The notes under the pieces are model-generated. The model was not told the origin of the DNA, made no database searches, and saw only the letters and a list, made by a program, of their open reading frames with translations. Positions 1 through 7,028 of a stretch of 10,229 bases of DNA are shown here, piece after piece. A program made the translations under genes and the position numbers. Positions within the stretch are counted from its first letter, which is position 1, and every line of letters begins with the position of its first letter. This stretch comes from an uncultured Gemmatimonadota bacterium. Lineage in GTDB: Bacteria > Gemmatimonadota > Gemmatimonadetes > Gemmatimonadales > Gemmatimonadaceae. Location: NCBI GenBank assembly GCA_946479995.1, contig CAMLIU010000029.1:1-10229 (forward strand). The letters run 5' to 3'.

Positions 1-969
1 CAGGTGCAGGACATCGGCGGCCAGGTGGTCTACCAGAACCTGAAGCACCGCTGGAACTACGGCGTGGGGCTCGAGCACATCCCCTACCTGTTCGGCTACC
101 TCGCGCCCATCGGTCCCAACCAGGCAGCGCTCGTGTTCCAGCGCATCTTCGTGGACCAGGCGAGCGCGATGACGGCGTATCCCTTCTCCAGCACGCGCCG
201 CATCGAGTTCAGCGCGAACGCTACCCGCCTCGGCTACAGCTCGCAGGCGTTCGACTACTACTCAGGCCAGGAGATTCCCACCACCGGGCTGCCAACGTAT
301 CCGACCTCGTACTACGAGTCGGGAAGCGTGGCGTACGTGGGTGACAACTCGTACTCCGCCTTCACCGGCCCGGTGCAGGGATCGCGGTACCGCCTCGAGG
401 TGTCGCCGACCCTCGGCTCGCTGCAGTACACCACGGGGCTCGCCGACTACCGCAAGTACTTCTTCATGCGTCCCTTCACCCTCGCCTTCCGCGGCCTGCA
501 TTACGGACGCTACGGGCGCGACGCCGAGGATCCACGCCAGTACCAGATCTACCTCGGCGAGGAAACGCTGCTGCGCGGCTACGGGTACGGCTCGTTCACG
601 AACGACGAGTGCAACTCGCAGCAGTGCAACGTTCTGCAGAGCCTGTTCGGAAGCCGCATCGCAGTGTTCAGCGCCGAGTTCCGCATCCCGCTGTTCGGCG
701 TGCCGGAGTACGGGCTGATCAACTTCCCGTACCTGCCGACCACGATCTCACCGTTCTTCGACGCGGGTGAGGCGTGGTCGAGCGGGGCGTCGCCGCACTT
801 CGCCTTCGAGAACCCGGATGGAAACCAGCGCGGTATCGTGTCGAGCGCCGGCCTGTCGGCGCGCATGAACCTGCTCGGCTACGCGGTCTTCGAGGCGTAC
901 GTCGCACACCCGTTCCAGCGGAAGGGAAAGGGATGGGTCGTCGGCCTCCAGCTCGCTCCCGCCTGGTAG
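1..969 (+). CDS. Outer-membrane beta-barrel protein, Omp85/bacterial surface antigen type, C-terminal part (5' truncated)
   Basis: The frame is open from the first base to the TAG at 967-969, so the true start lies upstream; the GTG at 4 is only an internal valine codon. The visible 323 residues have the alternating polar/aromatic pattern of transmembrane beta strands, rich in Tyr, Phe and Gly, with no hydrophobic helix. The motif LLRGYGYGSF (RGY at 574-582) matches the conserved (V/I/L)RG(F/Y) loop signature of Omp85 barrels. The protein ends in an aromatic residue (Trp), as outer-membrane barrel proteins usually do for BamA recognition. Two close cysteines occur in the loop just after RGY (CNSQQC). 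The family includes BamA, TamA and surface antigens. I cannot say which subtype this is, because the N-terminal domains (POTRA, or a TolB-like propeller as in some related proteins) are outside the window. It converges on the slt gene, with the 319-bp palindrome between them. Confidence 0.82.
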   Translation, partial: QVQDIGGQVVYQNLKHRWNYGVGLEHIPYLFGYLAPIGPNQAALVFQRIFVDQASAMTAYPFSSTRRIEFSANATRLGYSSQAFDYYSGQEIPTTGLPTYPTSYYESGSVAYVGDNSYSAFTGPVQGSRYRLEVSPTLGSLQYTTGLADYRKYFFMRPFTLAFRGLHYGRYGRDAEDPRQYQIYLGEETLLRGYGYGSFTNDECNSQQCNVLQSLFGSRIAVFSAEFRIPLFGVPEYGLINFPYLPTTISPFFDAGEAWSSGASPHFAFENPDGNQRGIVSSAGLSARMNLLGYAVFEAYVAHPFQRKGKGWVVGLQLAPAW

Positions 970-989
970 TCATCGGTGAACGGTCTACC

Positions 990-1035
990 AGTCGGGAGTG
1001 CGCACGGCAAAGCAGAAAGTGGCAGCTGAAAGCTG
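990..1035 (+). repeat. Left terminal inverted repeat of the palindromic element
   Basis: This 46-bp arm begins AGTCGGGAGTGCGCACGGCA and ends CAGCTGAAAGCTG. It pairs with 1263-1308 on the opposite strand with three mismatches. The inner end (AGCTGAAAGCT) is itself partly self-complementary. The hexamer ACCAGT straddles its outer edge (987-992) and recurs in direct orientation just outside the right arm (1313-1318). This could be a trace of target duplication, but is short enough to be chance. Confidence 0.88.
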
Positions 1036-1094
1036 ACTGTTGCACTCGTAGCTCCTCGGTCAGCGAGGGTACAAGGTGGCGGGGTCACAATGGA

Positions 1095-1152
1095 ACGGTG
1101 GGGCGGAACGGCAAACGGCGTCGTGTGCGCCGCTGTCGTTCCGCCCGACCGT
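1095..1152. repeat. Internal hairpin of the palindromic element
   Basis: ACGGTGGGGCGGAACG (1095-1110) pairs with CGTTCCGCCCGACCGT (1137-1152) at 15 of 16 positions around a 26-bp loop. This stem competes with the element-wide pairing, because 1095-1098 and 1106-1110 also belong to the long palindrome. The word GGAACGG or its complement occurs several times in the centre. Confidence 0.7.
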
Positions 1153-1262
1153 CTTTTCATGCACCGGGAGGCCGCGAACGCCGTTGCCGTTCACGCCGTC
1201 CGTTCCATTCCGGCCCAGGTGCGGGGAGCCGTCGGGAGGTGAGGGGCTACGAGTCGAGCTTG

Positions 1263-1308
1263 CAGCTTTCAGCTGTCACTTTCAGCTTTGCCGTGCGAAC
1301 TCCCGACT
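1263..1308 (-). repeat. Right terminal inverted repeat of the palindromic element
   Basis: This is the reverse-complement partner of 990-1035, 43 of 46 bases identical. The three differences fall at arm positions 11, 25 and 33 counted from the outer end. It lies 20 bp from the last base of the slt gene, so a transcript leaving slt on the minus strand enters this arm first. Confidence 0.88.
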
Positions 1309-1328
1309 CCCAACCAGTAACTGAGTTC

Positions 1329-3623
1329 TCAGAAGCGATACAGCGCGCGGTAGATCTGTTCATTACGGAGCACGATCCGCACGTAGTCCCGCGTCTCCGT
1401 GTACGGAATCCATTCCGTGAACACCTCTGGATCCCCGGCGCTACCCGGTCGGTCCACCCACCGCGCTACGCGCGACGCACCAGCGTTGTACGCCGCCAGC
1501 GCATGCGCCATCGGCACGCCGCGCTTCAGGCTCGATGCGAGGTGAGCCGTCCCGAGCTCGAGGCTGACATCGGGATCGAACAGCAGCGCGGGATCCCACA
1601 GCGGATAGTTCATGCTCTTCGCGACCGCGGCGCCCACGCTCGGCATGAGCTGCATCAGGCCCCGCGCACCGACCGCCGACACAGCCCGCGGGTTGAAGCT
1701 CGACTCCTGACGGATGAGCCCAGCCACCAGTGCCGGTGCGAGGTCGTGGCGGCGTGATTCCTCCCGCAGCGCGTCCTCGTGGACCACGGGGAAGGCAGCC
1801 AGGAAGAGCGGGCGGGTCGGGGTGCCGCGGTCGATCGCCCGGAGCGCCACACGCAGTCCGCGCGCCGGCTCGGCGGCGTCCACCAGTGCCTGCGCGATTG
1901 CCGGCGCCTCCGCCGGTTTCGCCGTGGCGCGGTCCACGAGCGCATCGAGCTCGAACCGCGCCTCGACATCCATGCCGAGCTGCTGCAGCGCCGCGATGCG
2001 CGCTGCGATGCTGTCCACGGCGGCCACGTGCGCCGAGGTATCCGCGCCTGCCGGTGGCGCCCAGCCGTTCAGCTTCAGTCGACGATACGAGAGCCACGCG
2101 TAATACGAGTACGGCGATCCGGCGATGATCGCCTTCCATCGCCGTTCGGCGTCGGCGTGCCGCCCCATGCGCTCGTACGCCCGCCCCGCCCAGTAGCGCG
2201 CTGCCTCCGCTTCGTCGTCCTTCGGATACCGCGTGTAGAGGGTGTCGAAGATCGCCGCGGCTCGCGCGGCGCTCGCCGGCCATGCAATGAGCCCGGCGCG
2301 GAAGCGGGCGAGCGGCGCCTGCGCGGACGATGGATACCGCTTGCCGATCTCGGCGAGCGATTGCGCCGCCCCGGAGATATTTCCGTCATCCACCTGGAGA
2401 TCGGCCAGCAGGAGCAGCGCCGGCGCGGCGGCCGACGCCACGTTCGCGTAGCGCGTGGCGGTGCTGCGCAGCGCGGCGCGTGCGGCGGAGCCGCTGCCGG
2501 CGCGCACGAGCGCCCGCGCGCGCTGGTACGACGCACGCGGGGCGAGCGACGGGTCGGTGAGCCTTGCGTACTGCTTCGCGGCATCGGATTCCCGCCCCGC
2601 TCCCATGAGCGCCCCGGCGTAGGCGTAGACATCGCGCTGGCTCAGTGGCGCGGCCTTCCCCGCCGCCTCGAAGCCCTTCGCCGCGCGCGATGCGAGGTCG
2701 TTGTCGGCGGCAGCACGCGCGACCGTCAGCTCCTCATCGCGCGAGAGCGGCACCTTCAGGTCGTCGAGCACGCTCACGGCCTGGCGCGCATTCGCGTAGC
2801 TCGTGCGTCCGCCGAGATACCCGACGATGCGACGCGCGACGGCGAGCCGCGACGCCGAGTCCTTCGCCGCGAGCGCCTCCACGCGGAAGGCGGAGCCGAT
2901 GGCGCCCACGGAGCGATACACGCGCGCCGCGCCGGCAAGGTCGCCCGTGCGCTCACGCGCCTGCGCGTCCGTCCACGGCACGCGCTCGCGGGCCACCGGG
3001 TTGGTGACGTCCTCGAACTGCTCGGCGCGATCCCCGCTGTCCGCCATCGCGCCGGCGGCGCGCAGGCGAAGCCAGTCGGCGATCTCGGGAACCTGTCTCG
3101 CTGCGCTCGCATAGGCAGCCGCCGTGCTGTCCAGCACGTTCGCACGATCGAGTGCGCGAGCCAGCAGCACACGTCGCGTCACCCGCGCCGCCGGGGTGCG
3201 CGCGTCTGTGAGCGCGAGCCGCGCATCGGTGCGCACGTCCTGGTCCCGCGCCAGGCCGCTGCGCACCAGCAGCTCGCGTCCTTCGCCGCCGTAGAGGGAA
3301 TCGAGCCACGGCGCGCCACGAAGGATGCGGTCCACTTCCTCCCACCCCTGCCAGCCGGAGGCGGCGCGCGCACCGACAAGTCGCGCTGGCGGAGGCGCGG
3401 CCTCGGGCCTTGTGAGCTGGCGCACCAGCAGTCGCGTCGCATGCCAGTAGCGGCCGGCTCGCACCAGCGAGTCCGCGCGCATCACCAGGCTGTCGCCCGT
3501 GATGCGCGCGGAGTCGGAGCGGGTGACGTCCACCGCCGGCACGCGCTCGCTGTCCGAGCCCTGCGCGCAGGCGGTGGCCGCCCAGAGGATCAGGGGAAGT
3601 ACGAGGATGGAGCGATTACGCAT
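1329..3623 (-). CDS. Slt70-like soluble/lipid-anchored lytic murein transglycosylase
   Basis: This enzyme is predicted to cleave the MurNAc-GlcNAc bond of peptidoglycan non-hydrolytically, giving 1,6-anhydro-MurNAc ends, in the periplasm. I start it at the ATG 3623-3621 (764 aa). The signal sequence begins there and this avoids overlap with the upstream peptidase gene; the open frame continues to 3737 but only through non-signal-like residues. The N-terminus MRNRSILVLPLILWAATAC has a hydrophobic core and a possible lipobox (ATAC). Residues about 30-590 are alpha-helical and TPR-like, as in the Slt70 superhelical ring, with a typical SPYSYYAWLSY segment near its end. The C-terminal SLT domain (about 620-764) has the catalytic Glu640 in RQESSFNPRA, then GLMQLMP (655-661), AYNAG (711-715) and EWIPYTETRDYV near the end. 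The length is in the range of a large Slt with helical domain (E. coli Slt70 is about 645 aa). There is no clear Shine-Dalgarno site, and the start codon sits inside an inverted repeat (3618-3674). It lies 59 bp after the peptidase gene. Confidence 0.93.
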   Translation of the reverse strand: MRNRSILVLPLILWAATACAQGSDSERVPAVDVTRSDSARITGDSLVMRADSLVRAGRYWHATRLLVRQLTRPEAAPPPARLVGARAASGWQGWEEVDRILRGAPWLDSLYGGEGRELLVRSGLARDQDVRTDARLALTDARTPAARVTRRVLLARALDRANVLDSTAAAYASAARQVPEIADWLRLRAAGAMADSGDRAEQFEDVTNPVARERVPWTDAQARERTGDLAGAARVYRSVGAIGSAFRVEALAAKDSASRLAVARRIVGYLGGRTSYANARQAVSVLDDLKVPLSRDEELTVARAAADNDLASRAAKGFEAAGKAAPLSQRDVYAYAGALMGAGRESDAAKQYARLTDPSLAPRASYQRARALVRAGSGSAARAALRSTATRYANVASAAAPALLLLADLQVDDGNISGAAQSLAEIGKRYPSSAQAPLARFRAGLIAWPASAARAAAIFDTLYTRYPKDDEAEAARYWAGRAYERMGRHADAERRWKAIIAGSPYSYYAWLSYRRLKLNGWAPPAGADTSAHVAAVDSIAARIAALQQLGMDVEARFELDALVDRATAKPAEAPAIAQALVDAAEPARGLRVALRAIDRGTPTRPLFLAAFPVVHEDALREESRRHDLAPALVAGLIRQESSFNPRAVSAVGARGLMQLMPSVGAAVAKSMNYPLWDPALLFDPDVSLELGTAHLASSLKRGVPMAHALAAYNAGASRVARWVDRPGSAGDPEVFTEWIPYTETRDYVRIVLRNEQIYRALYRF

Positions 3624-3674
3624 GCGGGACGAGCAGTCACGGTTCGTGCCACGCGCCTCCGGCCCCGCATGCGT
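3618..3674 (-). promoter_or_regulatory. Inverted repeat enclosing the slt start codon
   Basis: ACGCATGCGGG (3618-3628) and CCCGCATGCGT (3664-3674) form a perfect 11-bp inverted repeat with a 35-bp loop. On the minus-strand message the distal arm holds the slt ATG (3623-3621), and the proximal arm begins 9 nt after the S9 peptidase stop codon. A folded RNA would bury the start codon. No T-tract follows, so an intrinsic terminator is less likely. The repeat is seen; translational control is inferred. Confidence 0.5.
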
Positions 3675-3682
3675 GATCCCGC

Positions 3683-5848
3683 TCAGCGTGCCGCCGTCCT
3701 CCCGTCCGGCTTGTCCTGCAGCCAGTACGCGAACCACTGGCGGATCCGGCCGAGGCGGTCCACGAGGAGCCAGGGCTCACCCGAGCGCGACAGCTCGTGC
3801 GTCGAGCGTGGATACCGCACCAGCTCCACCGGCACGTCCATCTTCTTGAGCGCCATGTACCACAGCTCGGCGTTGCCCATCGGCGTGCGGAAATCCTCCT
3901 CGCTCTGCACCATGAGCGTGGGCGTGCGGACCTTCGTCACGTGGCGGATGGGCGAGAGCGTGTCGTACATCGCGAAGTTGTCCCACGGCTTGCCGTAGAA
4001 CTCGAACTCGGTGAGCCCCTGGGCATCCGAGGCACCGTACCAGTACGTCCAGTCGCTGATCATGCGGTCGGTCTCGGCGGCCTTGAAGCGATTCGTCTTC
4101 GTGGTGACCCACGCCGTCATGAAGCCGCCGTACGAGCCGCCCGTCACGCCCATGCGCATGGAGTCCACGTCGGCGCGCCTGGCCACGAGGTCCACCGCCT
4201 TCATCAGGTCCTCGTAGTCCTCGGCGCCCCACCGGCCGCGCGTGGCGTAGGTGAAGTCCGCGCCGTAGCCGCTCGAACCGCGCGGGTTGGTGAAGAGGAC
4301 GAACATCCCCTGCCCCGCGAGATTCTGGAACTCGTCGAACCAGCCCTCCCCGTACTGCGAGTGCGGCCCGCCGTGGATGTACAGCACCACGGGATACTTC
4401 TTCCCCGGCTGGTAGCCGTAGGGCTTCATCAGCCAGCCCTCGATCTCGAGGCCGCCCACGCTCGGGTAGGTGAAGCGCTCGGCGTCGCTGAACGCGACCT
4501 CGCTGGTGAGCTTGTCGTTGAACGACGTGAGCCGGCGCTCGTTCTTCCCGTTCGCGTCCGCCACGTAGAGCTCCGTCGGCTTCGTCATGCTCGTCGCCAC
4601 GTAGGCGACCTTCCGGCCGGCCTTGTCGAAGCTGAAGCCGTTCATCTTGCGCCGCCCGCCGAGGAGCTGCGTGGGCTGCTTCGTGGACGGGTCGAGCCGG
4701 AACAGCCCGCTGCTGCCGCCAACGTCGGCGTTGAACACGAGCGTGCCATCGGCAAGCCACTCGATGCCCGACGGCTCGTAGCGGAACGCGTCGGCGAGGA
4801 CGTTCTCCGGCGTGCCACCCGCGGCGTTCACGAGGTACACGCGCGCCGACGACGTGCGGGTGGGGCGACCGATGAAGGCGAGGCGCTTCGAGTCGGGCGA
4901 CCAGCTGATGTCGCTCTCCGCGCCCGACCAGGCGAGGCGCCGCGGCTCGCCGCCGTCAGTGCTCATGATGAAGATGTCCGCGTCGTTGCGGTTCGCCTCG
5001 TCCCGCTTCGCCTCATAGGGCAGGAAGGAGAGCGAATCCCGTTCGTGCTCCACCACCGAGTCGGGGCGCAGCTCGGCATCGGCGAGGAAGGCGACCCACC
5101 GGCCGTCCGGGCTCACCACGGCGTTGCGATGCGAGTAGGCGGTGCGAGTGAGCGCACGCTTCGCACTCCCGTCGAACGCCTGGCGCCAGACCTGCGCAGG
5201 GCGATACGTGCGTGCCTCGCGCGGGCCGGGGACGAAGCCACGATCGTTGGACTTGTACCGCATGTCCACCACCTGCCGGCCGTCGAAGCGTGCGGGGTTC
5301 ACCGGCTTCGTGATGGCCCCGTACGGAGGGCGCGCCATGGGGAGCATCTTCGCGTAGGGATCATTCTTCGTCGAATCGGTGCGCGGCGCGCTGTCGGGCT
5401 CCGCCCAGATGGCGAAGCGACCGTCGCGTGGCACGGAGCCGGCGGGAAGGTTCTCCAGCTGTTCGGCCTCGCCACCCGGCTGGTCCATGCGGATGGCCCA
5501 CGTGTTCCCCTTGCCACCCGTACGGGTGGAGGTGAAAAGCAGGAAGCGGCCGTCGGGCGACCAGCGCGGCTGGCTGCTCTCGGTGCCTGGCGAGGTGAAA
5601 CGCTTCGGCTCGCCTCCCGCCGTGGGGACCACCCATATCTCGCTGTGACGCTTGTTCTCCGCCTCGCGCACCGTGGTCACCGTGACGGCCACGCGGTCGC
5701 CGGACGGACTGATGGCAGGGCTGCTCAGCGTGGTGACCTTGTACCAGTCGGCGAGCTGGAAGGCGCGTGGCGTGGTGCCCTGCTGCGCCGCAGCGGGTAC
5801 GGCGGCAAACAGCGCGAGCATGGCGATGGAACGCGAAGTCGGCATCAT
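3683..5848 (-). CDS. Secreted S9-family (prolyl oligopeptidase-type) serine peptidase
   Basis: This is predicted to be a periplasmic or secreted dipeptidyl/acylaminoacyl-type peptidase acting on short peptides. I choose the ATG at 5848 (721 aa; a second ATG follows directly) because the signal peptide PTSRSIAMLALFAAVPAAAQ begins there. The frame extends to 5905, but with a charged, proline-rich stretch. Residues about 30-440 carry propeller repeats of the TolB/PD40 kind (AISPSGDRVA, RWSPDGRFLLF, VSPDGRWVAFL, SWSPDSKRLAF). The C-terminal alpha/beta hydrolase domain has the nucleophile Ser572 in GGSYGG, Asp652 in SEEDFRTP and His684 in RSTHE: a complete triad in the family order. HGGPHSQYG, the oxyanion-side HGGP motif, precedes it. 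No Shine-Dalgarno site is seen upstream of the start. It is flanked by the spy-like gene (157 bp upstream) and slt (59 bp downstream). The exact peptide specificity cannot be read from the sequence. Confidence 0.94.
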   Translation of the reverse strand: MMPTSRSIAMLALFAAVPAAAQQGTTPRAFQLADWYKVTTLSSPAISPSGDRVAVTVTTVREAENKRHSEIWVVPTAGGEPKRFTSPGTESSQPRWSPDGRFLLFTSTRTGGKGNTWAIRMDQPGGEAEQLENLPAGSVPRDGRFAIWAEPDSAPRTDSTKNDPYAKMLPMARPPYGAITKPVNPARFDGRQVVDMRYKSNDRGFVPGPREARTYRPAQVWRQAFDGSAKRALTRTAYSHRNAVVSPDGRWVAFLADAELRPDSVVEHERDSLSFLPYEAKRDEANRNDADIFIMSTDGGEPRRLAWSGAESDISWSPDSKRLAFIGRPTRTSSARVYLVNAAGGTPENVLADAFRYEPSGIEWLADGTLVFNADVGGSSGLFRLDPSTKQPTQLLGGRRKMNGFSFDKAGRKVAYVATSMTKPTELYVADANGKNERRLTSFNDKLTSEVAFSDAERFTYPSVGGLEIEGWLMKPYGYQPGKKYPVVLYIHGGPHSQYGEGWFDEFQNLAGQGMFVLFTNPRGSSGYGADFTYATRGRWGAEDYEDLMKAVDLVARRADVDSMRMGVTGGSYGGFMTAWVTTKTNRFKAAETDRMISDWTYWYGASDAQGLTEFEFYGKPWDNFAMYDTLSPIRHVTKVRTPTLMVQSEEDFRTPMGNAELWYMALKKMDVPVELVRYPRSTHELSRSGEPWLLVDRLGRIRQWFAYWLQDKPDGRTAAR

Positions 5849-5904
5849 CGGGTGGGGAGGGGGTATGAGCGGACCGGACCGGCGGTCCGACTCATATATA
5901 CGCA

Positions 5905-5939
5905 CGAATGGGCTGGCAGCGTTGCTGCCAACCCATTCG
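5905..5939. terminator. Strong hairpin between the spy-like and S9 peptidase genes
   Basis: CGAATGGG-C-TGGCAGC, GTT, GCTGCCA-A-CCCATTCG form a stem of 15 pairs with one internal mismatch and a 3-nt loop. It lies 66 bp past the stop of the spy-like gene (6006) and 56 bp before the chosen peptidase start. On the minus strand it is followed by TGCGTATATATGAG rather than a T-tract, so it is not a classic intrinsic terminator. It may act as a terminator-like or mRNA-stabilising stem, or an operator. The TATATA directly after it could be a -10 element for the peptidase gene. Confidence 0.5.
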
Positions 5940-6005
5940 CGGTCGCTCCGGTTCGTGCTGTGCGCCCCACCAGCGCCCAGGCACTCGCCATCGCTACCTA
6001 CTTAT

Positions 6006-6542
6006 TCACCCAGCCTGGCCAGACCGTTGGGTGCGGAAACCGTCCCGCTTGCCAGCCTTGCCGTCCTTGTGGCGAGCCTTCATCGCATCGCGGCGCTTGG
6101 CCAGCTGCTGCAGGTTCGCATCGTACAGCTTCTGGTTGTCCGGCGTGAGCGCCGACCGGACCTCGGCCTGCTCGCTCTTCCGCAGCTCGGCCAGCTTGTC
6201 GAACGTGGCCTTGTTCTTCGCCAGCACCGCCCGGGCCGCAGCCGTGTCGCCCTTCTGGCGCGCGGCCCGCGCTTCCTGCATCGCCGGCTTCATCTGCTCG
6301 CGCAGCGACTTGGCCTGCGTCGCGTACTTCGAGTGAATGTCCTTAAGCTTCGCCTTCTCGGCGTCGCTCAGCTTGATGCCGCGGAACAGCCCACGCTCGG
6401 CGCGCATGCCGGCGCGCATTCCATGCTGCATTGCATGCTGGCCGTGACGAGCGCCCTGCTGCGCGGGAGCCTGGGCTCCGGCGAACGAGGCAGCGGATAC
6501 CAGCGTCGCGACGGCGAGTGCGATTACACGAGTCTTACCCAT
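6006..6542 (-). CDS. Spy/CpxP-like periplasmic protein with LTxxQ-type motifs
   Basis: The family (Spy, CpxP, ZraP relatives) comprises small, helical periplasmic proteins acting as ATP-independent chaperones or stress and metal sensors. The 178-aa product starts with a signal peptide (MGKTRVIALAVATLVSAASF, cleavage probably after AGAQA at about 25). Two LTxxQ-like motifs are visible: LSDAEKAKL (58-66) and LTPDNQKL (132-139). These are separated by about 70 residues of charged helix rich in Lys, Arg, Glu and Ala. Between the signal peptide and the first motif is a His/Met-rich run (residues 33-46: H33, H36, M38, H40, M42, M46) that could bind metal. The tail is strongly basic. The start is well supported by GGAGGA (6551-6546) 3-4 nt upstream, one of the best ribosome sites in the window. 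The family call rests on motif and architecture; the physiological role here is unknown. Confidence 0.8.
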   Translation of the reverse strand: MGKTRVIALAVATLVSAASFAGAQAPAQQGARHGQHAMQHGMRAGMRAERGLFRGIKLSDAEKAKLKDIHSKYATQAKSLREQMKPAMQEARAARQKGDTAAARAVLAKNKATFDKLAELRKSEQAEVRSALTPDNQKLYDANLQQLAKRRDAMKARHKDGKAGKRDGFRTQRSGQAG

Positions 6543-6556
6543 GCGTCCTCCAAAGT

Positions 6557-6572
6557 GTTGGAGCGCTCCAAC
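6557..6572. promoter_or_regulatory. Perfect 16-bp palindrome just upstream of the spy-like gene
   Basis: GTTGGAGCGCTCCAAC is a perfect dyad lying 14 bp upstream of the start codon and 5 bp upstream of the GGAGGA ribosome site. Its size and position suit an operator for a dimeric regulator. As RNA it has no loop, so a duplex-DNA site is more likely than a hairpin. No -35/-10 pair was clear around it. Confidence 0.5.
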
Positions 6573-6634
6573 GCGCTACCAGACAGGAAGACGTCGCCCT
6601 TGCCGGGTTGTTAAGACGCCTGTTTTCCGACCGC

Positions 6635-7027
6635 TCAGCGCGTCGTCGTCCGATAGGCGACGGCGCTCACCTCCACGAGGATCCCGCGCAGCTCCGCCCC
6701 CACGGTGGTGCGGCTGGGGTGCGGCCCGCGAAAGAACTCCCGGTAGACGGCGTTCATCGCGTCCCAGTCGTCGGCGCGCTGCAGGTACACGGTGACGCTC
6801 ACCACGTCTTCCAGCCCCGCCCCCGCCTGCTCGAGGACGCGCTGCAGGTTGCCGAGCGTGCTGCGGGTCTGGCTCGCCACGTCGCCGCCGCCCAGCTCCC
6901 CCGTAACCGGATCACGCGGCGTCTGGCCGCTCACGTAGATGAAGTCACCGGCGCGAACGGCGGGACTGTACGGCCCCTTCGGCGCGGGCACGTCGGGGGG
7001 AAGGAACACGGGCGTCCAGTTGGGCAT
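6635..7027 (-). CDS. RidA family (YjgF/YER057c/UK114) protein, probable enamine/imine deaminase
   Basis: RidA proteins hydrolyse reactive 2-aminoacrylate and related enamines/imines, normally as cytoplasmic trimers. I start at the ATG 7027-7025 (130 aa, the usual family length). The frame extends upstream to 7144 but only as an Arg-rich shadow inside the preceding gene. Family hallmarks are GPYSPAVRAGDFIYVSGQ near the N-terminus, the central helix TLGNLQRVLEQAGAGLEDVV, and HPSRTTVGAELRGILVEVSAVAY at the end. In the latter, Arg106 and Glu119 stand where the substrate-binding Arg and catalytic-site Glu of active RidA members lie. There is no signal peptide, so it is a cytoplasmic protein at the end of a run of lipoprotein genes. 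Its start follows the upstream stop after one base (TGA-T-ATG), which suggests translational coupling. The exact subfamily (archetypal RidA or a Rid1-7 group) is not decided. Confidence 0.92.
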   Translation of the reverse strand: MPNWTPVFLPPDVPAPKGPYSPAVRAGDFIYVSGQTPRDPVTGELGGGDVASQTRSTLGNLQRVLEQAGAGLEDVVSVTVYLQRADDWDAMNAVYREFFRGPHPSRTTVGAELRGILVEVSAVAYRTTTR

Positions 7028-7028
7028 A

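Larger units (their letters stand above)
990..1308. repeat. 319-bp imperfect palindromic element filling a convergent intergenic gap
   Basis: This takes up most of the 359-bp gap between the barrel gene (+, ends 969) and the slt gene (-, ends 1329). The outer arms are 46 bp each and match at 43 of 46 positions. Inside them are further complementary blocks: 1044-1057 with 1241-1254 (13/14), 1089-1098 with 1200-1209 (10/10) and 1106-1114 with 1184-1192 (9/9). All four pairs share one centre of symmetry at 1149, so the two halves differ by no net insertion or deletion. The centre (about 1123-1175) does not pair across the axis. A second, competing hairpin exists within it (1095-1110 with 1137-1152). 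No convincing coding frame or transposase is present. It could be a non-autonomous mobile element (MITE-like), a palindromic intergenic repeat, or a two-way terminator between convergent genes. The symmetry is seen directly; the role is inferred. Confidence 0.85.

Noticed and set aside
774..1757. A long plus-strand open frame crossing the end of the barrel gene, the palindrome and the end of slt
   Set aside because: It overlaps two well-supported genes and its translation across the palindrome is Arg-rich without motifs. Nothing suggests the 319-bp element is coding.
3624..3737. An upstream start for the lytic transglycosylase at 3737
   Set aside because: It would overlap the peptidase gene and place 38 unrelated residues before an otherwise normal export signal.
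1779..3998. A 739-codon open frame on the plus strand, antisense to slt
   Set aside because: The minus strand holds clear lytic transglycosylase motifs. The antisense product is Arg-rich with no recognisable domain, and it also runs into the peptidase gene.
5849..5905. An upstream start for the S9 peptidase at 5905
   Set aside because: It adds 19 charged and proline-rich residues before the signal peptide and starts at the base of the 5905-5939 hairpin.
3797..6148. A 783-codon open frame on the plus strand, antisense to the S9 peptidase
   Set aside because: It is antisense to a gene with a complete catalytic triad and propeller motifs. Its translation is His/Arg/Val-rich and low in complexity, as expected for a shadow frame in GC-rich DNA.
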